Source: Petunia secreta (lineage: Eukaryota; Streptophyta; Magnoliopsida; Solanales; Solanaceae). From it: a DNA stretch of 64,000 nucleotides. Shown here in pieces: positions 42,763 through 52,529 of this stretch. The stretch covers positions 23,662,501-23,726,500 of the forward strand of contig JARKIP010000065.1 in NCBI GenBank assembly GCA_029990175.1. The letters run 5' to 3'. A program made the translations under genes and the position numbers. The notes beneath the pieces are model-generated. The model ran no database searches. It was not told the DNA's origin and saw nothing but the letters and a program-made list of their open reading frames with translations. Each line of letters begins with the position of its first letter. Position 1 is the first letter of the stretch.

Positions 42763-42774
42763 TGGTATCAGAGC
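42763..42774 (+). promoter_or_regulatory. A2 primer-binding site
   Basis: TGGTATCAGAGC directly after the LTR, complementary to initiator tRNA-Met. The 42775-43014 leader that follows is purine-rich and non-coding. Confidence 0.92.
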
Positions 42775-43014
42775 TTGGTGAAGAGGTTTAGAGTAGGAAC
42801 TAACTGCGAAGATAGCTAGGAAGAGGAGAAGTAGAGGAAGTAAAGGAAGTTCTTCAACAATTTCTGAGTATTCTGGGAGTAGAATTTGAGTAGAATTTGG
42901 AGTTCTGTGAAGAAACTGTGTAGAGATTTGCTGAGTTTCTCATATAAATCTCACTTTCTGATTAAGCAAGGTTAAGAGGAATCGAAGCTGAGTAATACAG
43001 GAAATGGAGTAGGT

Positions 43015-46000
43015 ATGAGTCAGGACATTGATCATAATCATGATCTGTACCTGCATGCTTCAGATACTACAGGAGCACCACTGATTGGGATAAAATTGAC
43101 AGGATCGGAGAATTACTCCCTGTGGAATAGGGCTATGAGGATTTCTTTGTTAACAAAAGGAAAATTAGGTTTTGTTGATGGAAGCTGTAGAAGGGAGAAT
43201 TATCCAGGGCTTGAAAGACAGTGGGAGAAGTGTAATGCAGTAGTACTGTCATGGATTATGAACACTGTGTCACAGGATCTGCTGAGTGGAGTAGTGTATG
43301 CATCAAATGCCCAGCTAGTGTGGAAAGACCTGAAGGAGAGATTTGATAAGGTGAATGGATCCAGAGTGTATCAACTGCATAGGGAGATATGCACAATCAC
43401 TCAAGGTGTGGGATCTGTGGCAAACTATTTCTCTCGATTGAGGTTGCTGTGGGATGAATATGATGCAATTGTAGCAGCTCCTGGATGTGAATGTGAGAGA
43501 TCCATGGCATTCATTGAGCACTTTCACTCACAGAGATTGTTCCAATTCCTCATGGGATTGAATGATTCATACAGTCAAGTTAAAAGTCAAATTCTGTTGA
43601 ACAGTCCACTACCTAATGTCAATCAGGCATATGGGATGATAATACAAGATGAGAGCACTAAGCTGAGTGGAGGGATGATGTCAGCACAAGGAGTAAGTGA
43701 CACTATGGCAATGTACACAGCTAAGAAGCAGGGGCAAGAAATGAATGAAGCATCAGCAATGTATACATCAAAAGGAAGAACTGGGAATAATAATTGGAAA
43801 CCTAGAAGAAACTACAACATTAAATGTGAACACTGTCAGCTAAGAGGACATTCAGTTGATGACTGTTATGTGCTAAATGGTTACCCTCCAGATTTTAAAG
43901 GAAAGAGAAGAACAAAACCTATGGCTAGTAATGTGCAGATGCAGGATGGAAGTCAGAGTACAAGCCTAATGCAGTCTGATGGATGCAGCTCAGGACAATT
44001 CTTCTCAAAGGATCAATATGAGGAGATCAAGAGAATGTTACTCAGGGAGAACAATTCAGACTCAATGGACAAGTTTGCTAACATGGCAGGTATGATAACT
44101 TGCTTAATGACACACAAAAAAAGTGATGTGTGGATAATAGATACAGGGGCAAGTAATCACATGACCTGCAGCCTAGTAGAATTAGATGATGTGCAGGACA
44201 TAAGAAAACTGCAGAAATATGTGCATTTGCCCACAGGACAACAGGCATCAGTGACACATATTGGGAAATGTGAAATATTTGGAGGATGTAGGATAAGTAA
44301 TGTATTGTACATTCCTTGTTTTAAATTCAACCTGCTTTCAGTGTCCCAATTGACAAAAGAACTGAACTGTCGTGTGGTGTTTCTGCCTGATCTATGCATA
44401 TTTCAGGACCTGTCCAATGGGAAGGTCAAGGGGATTGGTAGAGGCAGAAATGGACTGTACTTGCTGAGCTGGGAGAGAATACAAGAAGTACCAACAGAAC
44501 TGACTGCATCTGCAGTGACAGAAGGAGCACTATGGCACAGAAGGTTTGGACATGCACCTCTAGAAGTAATAAAACAGACAGGAATACTGAAAGATCCTGC
44601 ACATAAGAATAAACTACTGCATTGTTCAATATGTCCCTTAGCAAAACAAGTCAGGAAAATGTTTCCTATTAGTGAGACTAGAAGTAAGACTTGTTTTGAA
44701 TTACTGCATCTGGATACTTGGGGCCCTTTGAGGTTTCAAACTCATAATGAATGTCATTACTTCCTTACTATTGTTGATGACTATTCTAGAATGTGCTGGA
44801 TTTTTTTGATCAGATTGAAAACAGATGTTGTAACTATATTAAAAGACTTCCTAATCATGGTTAAAACTCAATTCTCAACAAGTGTAAAGACAGTTAGGAG
44901 TGATAATGGGACTGAATTTTTCAATACACAGTGCAAGGAATTGTTTAGTGGTTCAGGTATAGTACATCAGAGTTCCTGTGCATATACACCCCAGCAGAAT
45001 GGGGTTGTAGAAAGGAAGCACAGGCACATATTAAGTGTTGCAAGGGGCCTCCTTTTTCAGTCAGGAATGCCTATGAGATTTTGGGGAGAAGCAGTGCTGA
45101 CAGCAGTGTATGTCATAAACAGACTGCCAGCTCATGTGCTGGGGGGAAAGTCCCCTTATGAGCTCTTTCATGGATCATCCCCACATCTACATCACATGAG
45201 GGTATTTGGCTGCCTGAGTTTTGCTACAAATTTGACACCAGATCACAAATTTTCACCCAGAGCCTCAGCTTGTGTAATGATGGGGTATTCTGCAACTCAG
45301 AAAGGGTACAAGCTATATGATCTTACAACAAAAAGGTTCTTTGTTAGTAGGGATGTTTGGTTCAAGGAACACATTTTTCCTTTCAAAATGTCTACTGGTG
45401 CCAGCAGGTTCAAGCACTCTCCTCCAGCTTCTCACTATTTCTCTTTTGAGGAGCTGGATCAAAGGGGAGCAGTCAGCTTGGAACCAGAACCAGAACCAGC
45501 AGTTCAGAACATTGACATACTCCAGAATGAGAATGCAGAAGAAGAACTGGAATCACATGTAGAAGACCAGTACTTGTATGAAGATGATGAAGATGCAGTT
45601 GGAGCTGAAGATGGTGCAGCAATAAATGACTTGGTTCATGATCCTGAGAATCCTATTCCTAATGCAGCTACAGATGTTCAGCTAGAGGAAGAGGTAGTTG
45701 ATGCAACAGGTGAAGGCATTCCCAATGCAGATATAGCAGATATAGCACATGAGCAAACCAGGCCAGTCAGAACAAAGGGACCTCCTATATGGCTCAAGGA
45801 CTATGTAACAGCAAGTGTTGGGGAATCAGTATACCCAATGAGCAGCTATTTGAGCTATGATAGCTTGAGCAAAGGGTACCAGTGCTACTTGCAAGCCTTT
45901 TCTGCTGAAGTAGAACCACAGACCTATGCAGAAGCTGCCCAAGATCCCAAATGGAGAGAAGCAATGGACCAGGAGATGAAGGCACTAGAGGATAACAAGA

Positions 46001-47487
46001 CTTGGGTAGTAGCTGATCTGCCCAAAGGAAAGAAGGCCATAGGCTGCAAGTGGGTGTACAAAATAAAGTACAAAGCAGATGGAGAAGTTGAGAGGTACAA
46101 AGCAAGATTGGTAGCAAAAGGGTACAACCAGAAGGAGGGAATAGATTTTCAAGAGACTTTCTCACCAGTAGTGAAAATGGTGACAGTAAGAGCTGTGATA
46201 GCAATGGCAGCTCAAGCAGGTTGGACACTGTACCAGATGGATGTTTATAATGCTTTCTTACAAGGAGATCTCATAGAAGAGGTATACATGGAACTGCCCA
46301 TGGGTTATGACAATGAGGGGGAGTACAAGGTGTGCAGGCTGATCAAGTCATTGTATGGCCTGAAGCAAGCTTCAAGGCAATGGAATCTGAAGCTGACAGA
46401 GGCATTGATGAGGTCAGGGTACACACAAAGCAAATATGATTACTCCTTGTTTACTAAGAAGAGGAGAGTAGAAATGGTGATCATCCTTATATATGTGGAT
46501 GATCTAGTCATCACAGGAAGGAGTATGACAATGGTGACAGAAGCCAAGGAGACTTTGCAAAGCAGTTTTAAAATAAAAGACTTGGGAGAGCTGAGATATT
46601 TCTTGGGAATTGAAGTAGCAAGATCAGAAAGTGGGATACTTCTAAACCAGAGGAAGTATTCACTAGAGTTGGTAGCCGAAACAGGACTAGCAGGAGCAAA
46701 GCCTGCACACACACCAATGGAGCTCAATGTGAAGCTCACTTCAGTAGAACTTGACAAACTGAGAAATGATAGGAGTGACAAGGAACTGGCAGATGTAGGA
46801 AAATACCAGAGACTGGTAGGGAGACTGTTGTATCTTACAATAACTAGACCAGATATATCCTATGCAGTGCAAACACTGAGTCAATTTATGCACAAGCCAA
46901 AAGAGTCACATCTGGATGCAGCACAAAGAGTTGTTAGATACATCAAGGGGACTGCAGGAAGAGGAGTCCTTCTTTCATCAAAAGGAGGGATGGAATTGAA
47001 CTGTTATTGTGATTCACACTGGGCATCATGTCCAAACACCAGAAGGTCAATCTCAGGATACACAGTAATGCTGGGAGGTAGTCTAGTTTCATGGAGATCA
47101 AAGAAACAGAATACAGTGTCAAGGAGTTCAGCAGAAGCTGAATATAGGAGTATGGGAACTGCAGTTTCGGAAATAATTTGGCTGATGAGGTTGCTGAAGG
47201 AGTTGGGAATATATGCACCAAATGGGGCAAATCTATCTTGTGACAGCAAAGCTGCTATTCAGATAGCCACAAATCCTGTGTTTCATGAGAGAACCAAGCA
47301 TATAGAAATAGATTGTCATTTTGTGAGGGAGAAGGTACAACAAGGGCTGATAAGGTTACAACATGTAAGGACAGGAGAGCAATTGGCAGACATCTTTACT
47401 AAGGCACTTGGAAGACAACAACATGACTATTTGCTGGGAAAGTTGGTAATGATCAATCTGTTTGGAACTCAGCTTGAGGGGGAGTAA
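43015..47487 (+). CDS. Copia element A2 gag-pol polyprotein, intact frame
   Basis: A single 1,490-codon frame. Start MSQDIDHNHDLYLHASD at 43015. Order: gag N-terminal and UBN2-like region (about 10-210; LTGSENYSLWNRAMR, QLVWKDLKERFDKV); CCHC knuckle CEHCQLRGHSVDDC (271-284); protease Asp at 376 (WIIDTGASNHM); pre-integrase RRFGHAPLE (about 510); integrase Asp567, Asp630 and Glu666, a correct D,D35E spacing; an acidic linker (about 820-910); RT with catalytic YVDDLVITG near 1160; RNase H from 1333. RNase H reads CDSHWAS where A1 and A4 read CDSDWAS, a substitution next to the catalytic Asp. The last codons abut the LTR. It has a full 5' LTR but only 137 bp of 3' LTR. Confidence 0.95.
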   Translation: MSQDIDHNHDLYLHASDTTGAPLIGIKLTGSENYSLWNRAMRISLLTKGKLGFVDGSCRRENYPGLERQWEKCNAVVLSWIMNTVSQDLLSGVVYASNAQLVWKDLKERFDKVNGSRVYQLHREICTITQGVGSVANYFSRLRLLWDEYDAIVAAPGCECERSMAFIEHFHSQRLFQFLMGLNDSYSQVKSQILLNSPLPNVNQAYGMIIQDESTKLSGGMMSAQGVSDTMAMYTAKKQGQEMNEASAMYTSKGRTGNNNWKPRRNYNIKCEHCQLRGHSVDDCYVLNGYPPDFKGKRRTKPMASNVQMQDGSQSTSLMQSDGCSSGQFFSKDQYEEIKRMLLRENNSDSMDKFANMAGMITCLMTHKKSDVWIIDTGASNHMTCSLVELDDVQDIRKLQKYVHLPTGQQASVTHIGKCEIFGGCRISNVLYIPCFKFNLLSVSQLTKELNCRVVFLPDLCIFQDLSNGKVKGIGRGRNGLYLLSWERIQEVPTELTASAVTEGALWHRRFGHAPLEVIKQTGILKDPAHKNKLLHCSICPLAKQVRKMFPISETRSKTCFELLHLDTWGPLRFQTHNECHYFLTIVDDYSRMCWIFLIRLKTDVVTILKDFLIMVKTQFSTSVKTVRSDNGTEFFNTQCKELFSGSGIVHQSSCAYTPQQNGVVERKHRHILSVARGLLFQSGMPMRFWGEAVLTAVYVINRLPAHVLGGKSPYELFHGSSPHLHHMRVFGCLSFATNLTPDHKFSPRASACVMMGYSATQKGYKLYDLTTKRFFVSRDVWFKEHIFPFKMSTGASRFKHSPPASHYFSFEELDQRGAVSLEPEPEPAVQNIDILQNENAEEELESHVEDQYLYEDDEDAVGAEDGAAINDLVHDPENPIPNAATDVQLEEEVVDATGEGIPNADIADIAHEQTRPVRTKGPPIWLKDYVTASVGESVYPMSSYLSYDSLSKGYQCYLQAFSAEVEPQTYAEAAQDPKWREAMDQEMKALEDNKTWVVADLPKGKKAIGCKWVYKIKYKADGEVERYKARLVAKGYNQKEGIDFQETFSPVVKMVTVRAVIAMAAQAGWTLYQMDVYNAFLQGDLIEEVYMELPMGYDNEGEYKVCRLIKSLYGLKQASRQWNLKLTEALMRSGYTQSKYDYSLFTKKRRVEMVIILIYVDDLVITGRSMTMVTEAKETLQSSFKIKDLGELRYFLGIEVARSESGILLNQRKYSLELVAETGLAGAKPAHTPMELNVKLTSVELDKLRNDRSDKELADVGKYQRLVGRLLYLTITRPDISYAVQTLSQFMHKPKESHLDAAQRVVRYIKGTAGRGVLLSSKGGMELNCYCDSHWASCPNTRRSISGYTVMLGGSLVSWRSKKQNTVSRSSAEAEYRSMGTAVSEIIWLMRLLKELGIYAPNGANLSCDSKAAIQIATNPVFHERTKHIEIDCHFVREKVQQGLIRLQHVRTGEQLADIFTKALGRQQHDYLLGKLVMINLFGTQLEGE

Positions 47488-47624
47488 TGGAAGGATGCAA
47501 GCTGAAGGTCATGCCAGCTAAGATAGAGGTGCAACACATGTGATAAAGCTGACGTGGCAAAGTTAGTTAGAGAGTTAGTTAGAGTCGGTTAGAGGTAGTT
47601 AGGAGTAGCTTAGTGAACAAGCAA
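47488..47624 (+). mobile_element. A2 3' LTR, truncated
   Basis: First 137 bp of the family A LTR, ending just before the TATA-box region. The next bases, TACCA at 47625-47629, are the reverse complement of the first five PBS bases, and a full family A LTR in the opposite orientation follows: a head-to-head break-and-join. Confidence 0.93.
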
Positions 47625-47629
47625 TACCA

Positions 47630-47949
47630 TGTTAAAGATTGGATCCGGATGAGCTAGGAAACTAACAGTTGAGCTAAGAACAGTGAGGGAACAAACTGAT
47701 GGAAAATTATGGAAGAATCATTCTTCTTAGCTAAAGTAAATGTACAAAAATAGAAGAGAATGAAAGCTTATACTCACTAACTATGTTACCTCATCTATTT
47801 ATAGATAAATAGTTGCTTGTTCACTAAGCTACTCCTAACTACCTCTAACCGACTCTAACTAACTCTCTAACTAACTTTGCCACGTCAGCTTTATCACATG
47901 TGTTGCACCTCTATCTTAGCTGGCATGACCTTCAGCTTGCATCCTTCCA
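47630..47949 (-). mobile_element. A3 3' LTR (family A)
   Basis: Complete 320-bp LTR on the minus strand, directly after the A3 stop codon (47950-47952) and PPT. Five bases matching the PBS start (TGGTA on the minus strand) follow its end, suggesting it was once also the 5' LTR of a further tandem A copy now lost. Confidence 0.92.
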
Positions 47950-50900
47950 TTACTCCCCCTCAAGCTGAGTTCCAAACAGATTGATCATTCCCAACTTTCC
48001 CAGCAAATAGTCATGTTGTTGTCTTCCAAGTGCCTTAGTAAAGATGTCTGCCAATTGCTCTCCTGTCCTTACATGTTGTAACCTGATCAGCCCTTGTTGT
48101 ACCTTCTCCCTCACAAAATGACAATCTATTTCTATATGCTTGGTTCTCTCATGAAACACAGGATTTGTGGCTATCTGAATAGCAGCTTTGCTGTCACAAG
48201 ATAGATTTGCCCCATTTGGTGCATATATTCCCAACTCCTTCAGCAACCTCATCAGCCAAATTATTTCCGAAACTGCAGTTCCCATACTCCTATATTCAGC
48301 TTCTGCTGAACTCCTTGACACTGTATTCTGTTTCTTTGATCTCCATGAAACTAGACTACCTCCCAGCATTACTGTGTATCCTGAGATTGACCTTCTGGTG
48401 TTTGGACATGATGCCCAGTGTGAATCACAATAACAGTTCAATTCCATCCCTCCTTTTGATGAAAGAAGGACTCCTCTTCCTGCAGTCCCCTTGATGTATC
48501 TAACAACTCTTTGTGCTGCATCCAGATGTGACTCTTTTGGCTTGTGCATAAATTGACTCAGTGTTTGCACTGCATAGGATATATCTGGTCTAGTTATTGT
48601 AAGATACAACAGTCTCCCTACCAGTCTCTGGTATTTTCCTACATCTGCCAGTTCCTTGTCACTCCTATCATTTCTCAGTTTGTCAAGTTCTACTGAAGTG
48701 AGCTTCACATTGAGCTCCATTGGTGTGTGTGCAGGCTTTGCTCCTGCTAGTCCTGTTTCAGCTACCAACTCTAGTGAATACTTCCTCTGGTTTAGAAGTA
48801 TCCCACTTTCTGATCTTGCTACTTCAATTCCCAAGAAATATCTCAGCTCTCCCAAGTCTTTTATTTTAAAACTGCTTTGCAAAGTCTCCTTGGCTTCTGT
48901 CACCATTGTCATACTGCTTCCTGTGATGACTAGATCATCCACATATATAAGGATGATCACCATTTCTACTCTCCTCTTCTTAGTAAACAAGGAGTAATCA
49001 TATTTGCTTTGTGTGTACCCTGACCTCATCAATGCCTCTGTCAGCTTCAGATTCCATTGCCTTGAAGCTTGCTTCAGGCCATACAATGACTTGATCAGCC
49101 TGCACACCTTGTACTCCCCCTCATTGTCATAACCCATGGGCAGTTCCATGTATACCTCTTCTATGAGATCTCCTTGTAAGAAAGCATTATAAACATCCAT
49201 CTGGTACAGTCTCCAACCTGCTTGAGCTGCCATTGCTATCACAGCTCTTACTGTCACCATTTTCACTACTGGTGAGAAAGTCTCTTGAAAATCTATTCCC
49301 TCCTTCTGGTTGTACCCTTTTGCTACCAATCTTGCTTTGTACCTCTCAACTTCTCCATCTGCTTTGTACTTTATTTTGTACACCCACTTGCAGCCTATGG
49401 CCTTCTTTCCTTTGGGTAGATCACCTACTACCCAAGTCTTGTTATCCTCTAGTGCCTTCATCTCCTGGTCCATTGCTTCTCTCCATTTGGGATCTTGGGC
49501 AGCTTCTGCATAGGTCTGTGGTTCTACTTCAGCAGAAAAGGCTTGCAAGTAGCACTGGTACCCTTTGCTCAAGCTATCATAGCTCAAATAGCTGCTCATT
49601 GGGTATACTGATTCCCCAACACTTGCTGTTACATAGTCCTTGAGCCATATAGGAGGTCCCTTTGTTCTGACTGGCCTGGTTTGCTCATGTGCTATATCTG
49701 CTATATCTGCATTGGGAATGCCTTCACCTGCTGCATCAACTACCTCTTCCTCTAGCTGAACATCTGTAGCTGCATTAGGAATAGGATTCTCAGGATCATG
49801 AACCAAGTCATTTATTGCTGCACCATCTTCAGCTCCCACTGCATCTTCATCATCTTCATACAAGTACTGGTCCTCTTCATGTGGTTCCAGTTCTTCTTCT
49901 GCATTCTCATTCTGGAGTATGTCAATGTTCTGAACTGCTGGTTCTGGTTCTGGTTCCAAGCTGACTGCCCCCCTTTGATCCAGCTCCTCAAAAGAGAAAT
50001 AGTGAGAAGCTGGAGGAGAGTGCTTGAACCTGCTGGCACCAGTAGACATTTTGAAAGGAAAAATGTGTTCCTTGAACCAAACATCCCTACTAACAAAGAA
50101 CCTTTTTGTTGTAAGATCATATAGCTTGTACCCTTTCTGAGTTGCAGAATACCCCATCATTACACAAGCTGAGGCTCTGGGTGAAAATTTGTGATCTGGT
50201 GTCAAATTTGTAGCAAAACTCAGGCAGCCAAATACCCTCATGTGATGTAGATGTGGGGATGATCCATGAAAGAGCTCATAAGGGGACTTTCCCCCCAGCA
50301 CATGAGCTGGCAGTCTGTTTATGACATACACTGCTGTCAGCACTGCTTCTCCCCAAAATCTCATAGGCATTCCTGACTGAAAAAGGAGGCCCCTTGCAAC
50401 ACTTAATATGTGCCTGTGCTTCCTTTCTACAACCCCATTCTGCTGGGGTGTATATGCACAGGAACTCTGATGTACTATACCTGAACCACTAAACAATTCC
50501 TTGCACTGTGTATTGAAAAATTCAGTCCCATTATCACTCCTAACTGTCTTTACACTTGTTGAGAATTGAGTTTTAACCATGATTAGGAAGTCTTTTAATA
50601 TAGTTACAACATCTGTTTTCAATCTCATCAAAAAAATCCAGCACATTCTAGAATAGTCATCAACAATAGTAAGGAAGTAATGACATCCATTATGAGTTTG
50701 AAACCTCAAAGGGCCCCAAGTATCCAGATGCAGTAATTCAAAACAAGTCTTACTTCTAGTCTCACTAATAGGAAACATTTTCCTGACTTGTTTTGCTAAG
50801 GGACATATTGAACAATGCAGTAGTTTATTCTTATGTGCAGGATCTTTCAGTATTCCTGTCTGTTTTATTACTTCTAGAGGTGCATGTCCAAACCTTCTGT

Positions 50901-52320
50901 GCCATAGTGCTCCTTCTGTCACTGCAGATGCAGTCAGTTCTGTTGGTACTTCTTGTATTCTCTCCCTGCTCAGCAAGTACAGTCCATTTCTGCCTCTACC
51001 AATCCCCTTGACCTTCCCATTGGACAGGTCCTGAAATATGCATAGATCAGGCAGAAACACCACACGACAGTTCAGTTCTTTTGTCAATTGGGACACTGAA
51101 AGCAGGTTGAATTTAAAACCAGGAATGTACAATACATTACTTATCCTACATCCTCCAAATATTTCACATTTCCCAATATGTGTCACTGATGCCTGTTGTC
51201 CTGTGGGCAAATGCACATATTTCTGCAGTTTTCTTATGTCCTGCATATCATCTAATTCTACTAGGCTGCAGGTCATGTGATTACTTGCCCCTGTATCTAT
51301 TATCCACACATCACTTTTTTTGTGTGTCATTAAGCAAGTTATCATACCTGCCATGTTAGCAAACTTGTCCATTGAGTCTGAATTGTTCTTCCTGAGTAAC
51401 ATTCTCTTGATCTCCTCATATTGATCCTTTGAGAAGAATTGTCCTGAGCTGCATCCATCAGACTGCATTAGGCTTGTACTCTGACTTCCATCCTGCATCT
51501 GCACATTACTAGCCATAGGTTTTGTTCTTCTCTTTCCTTTAAAATCTGGAGGGTAACCATTTAGCACATAACAGTCATCAACTGAATGTCCTCTTAACTG
51601 ACAGTGTTCACATTTAATGTTGTAGTTTCTTCTTGGTTTCCAATTATTATTCCCAGTTCTTCCTTTTGATGTATACATAGCTGATGCTTCATTCATTTCT
51701 TGCCCCTGCTTCTTAGCTGTGTACATTGCCATAGTGTCACTTACTCCTTGTGCTGACATCATCCCTCCACTCAGCTTAGTGCTCTCATCTTGTATTATCA
51801 TCCCATATGCCTGATTGACATTAGGTATTGGACTGTTCAACAGAATTTGACTTTTAACTTGACTGTATGAATCATTCAATCCCATGAGGAATTGGAACAA
51901 TCTCTGTGAGTGAAAGTGCTCAATAAATGCCTTGGATCTCTCACATTCACATCCAGGAGCTGCTACAATTGCATCATATTCATCCCACAGCAACCTCAAT
52001 CGAGAGAAATAGTTTGCCACAGATCCCACACCTTGAGTGATTGTGCATATCTCCCTATGCAGTTGATACACTCTGGATCCATTCACCTTATCAAATCTCT
52101 CCTTCAGGTCTTTCCACACTAGCTGGGCATTTGATGCATACACTACTCCACTCAGCAGATCCTGTGACACAGTGTTCATAATCCATGACAGTACTACTGC
52201 ATTACACTTCTCCCACTGTCTTTCAAGCCCTGGATAATTCTCCCTTATCTCAGCTAGGTTTGCATTGAACCAGCTGGAATGAAGAAATCTAGAGAGAGAA
52301 TTTTGGGAAAATATCTTCAC
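47950..52320 (-). CDS. Copia element A3 gag-pol, N-terminus replaced by LTR B-derived codons
   Basis: 1,456-codon minus-strand frame. The first 25 or so codons (MKIFSQNSLSRFLHSSWFN...) come from the B-family LTR at 52247-52320; from RENYPGLERQWEKC on it is family A gag (equivalent to A2 residue about 60). All domains from UBN2 through CCHC, protease, integrase (D, D, E), RT (YVDDLVITG) and RNase H (CDSHWAS, as in A2) are present without a stop. About 60 gag residues, the leader, the PBS and its own 5' LTR are missing; LTR B lies in the promoter position instead. It shares DAAGEG and VVGDLPKG with A4 but DSH with A2, so copies are mosaic. Confidence 0.9.
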   Translation of the reverse strand: MKIFSQNSLSRFLHSSWFNANLAEIRENYPGLERQWEKCNAVVLSWIMNTVSQDLLSGVVYASNAQLVWKDLKERFDKVNGSRVYQLHREICTITQGVGSVANYFSRLRLLWDEYDAIVAAPGCECERSKAFIEHFHSQRLFQFLMGLNDSYSQVKSQILLNSPIPNVNQAYGMIIQDESTKLSGGMMSAQGVSDTMAMYTAKKQGQEMNEASAMYTSKGRTGNNNWKPRRNYNIKCEHCQLRGHSVDDCYVLNGYPPDFKGKRRTKPMASNVQMQDGSQSTSLMQSDGCSSGQFFSKDQYEEIKRMLLRKNNSDSMDKFANMAGMITCLMTHKKSDVWIIDTGASNHMTCSLVELDDMQDIRKLQKYVHLPTGQQASVTHIGKCEIFGGCRISNVLYIPGFKFNLLSVSQLTKELNCRVVFLPDLCIFQDLSNGKVKGIGRGRNGLYLLSRERIQEVPTELTASAVTEGALWHRRFGHAPLEVIKQTGILKDPAHKNKLLHCSICPLAKQVRKMFPISETRSKTCFELLHLDTWGPLRFQTHNGCHYFLTIVDDYSRMCWIFLMRLKTDVVTILKDFLIMVKTQFSTSVKTVRSDNGTEFFNTQCKELFSGSGIVHQSSCAYTPQQNGVVERKHRHILSVARGLLFQSGMPMRFWGEAVLTAVYVINRLPAHVLGGKSPYELFHGSSPHLHHMRVFGCLSFATNLTPDHKFSPRASACVMMGYSATQKGYKLYDLTTKRFFVSRDVWFKEHIFPFKMSTGASRFKHSPPASHYFSFEELDQRGAVSLEPEPEPAVQNIDILQNENAEEELEPHEEDQYLYEDDEDAVGAEDGAAINDLVHDPENPIPNAATDVQLEEEVVDAAGEGIPNADIADIAHEQTRPVRTKGPPIWLKDYVTASVGESVYPMSSYLSYDSLSKGYQCYLQAFSAEVEPQTYAEAAQDPKWREAMDQEMKALEDNKTWVVGDLPKGKKAIGCKWVYKIKYKADGEVERYKARLVAKGYNQKEGIDFQETFSPVVKMVTVRAVIAMAAQAGWRLYQMDVYNAFLQGDLIEEVYMELPMGYDNEGEYKVCRLIKSLYGLKQASRQWNLKLTEALMRSGYTQSKYDYSLFTKKRRVEMVIILIYVDDLVITGSSMTMVTEAKETLQSSFKIKDLGELRYFLGIEVARSESGILLNQRKYSLELVAETGLAGAKPAHTPMELNVKLTSVELDKLRNDRSDKELADVGKYQRLVGRLLYLTITRPDISYAVQTLSQFMHKPKESHLDAAQRVVRYIKGTAGRGVLLSSKGGMELNCYCDSHWASCPNTRRSISGYTVMLGGSLVSWRSKKQNTVSRSSAEAEYRSMGTAVSEIIWLMRLLKELGIYAPNGANLSCDSKAAIQIATNPVFHERTKHIEIDCHFVREKVQQGLIRLQHVRTGEQLADIFTKALGRQQHDYLLGKLGMINLFGTQLEGE

Positions 52321-52529
52321 TGAATTAAAATGAATCTGTTACATTTGCAACTAACTAACCTTCACTTTATATCCACTAACTAATTCGGTTATCTAACTAA
52401 TTAACTTAACCGACTCTCATTAACTAACTGCTGACTAAGCTAAGACTAACTAAGCTGACTGACTGGACTAACTAACTGCTGACATGGATGCTGACTAGGA
52501 CACACTAAGTAACAGCTGTGTCCTCAACA
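52247..52529 (-). mobile_element. Family B LTR, 3' LTR of B and upstream of A3
   Basis: 283 of about 297 bp: begins (minus strand) TGTTGAGGACAC at 52529, right after the B PPT (GAGGGGGGG), and lacks the last 14 bp, where it is joined to A3 gag. Same orientation as both B (behind) and A3 (ahead). Confidence 0.9.

Larger units (their letters stand above)
43191..52246. repeat. 4,434-bp inverted repeat (A2 versus A3)
   Basis: Left arm 43191-47624 and right arm 47813-52246 are reverse complements of exactly equal length, with only scattered substitutions seen, separated by a 188-bp spacer (47625-47812) that is the rest of the A3 LTR. A transcript started from the LTR at 42443 could read through both arms. 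Confidence 0.85.

Noticed and set aside
47625..47629. TACCA as a 5-bp target duplication of A3
   Set aside because: It equals the reverse complement of the first five PBS bases that follow every family A 5' LTR, and no matching TACCA flanks the other side of A3. A break inside a tandem copy fits better.
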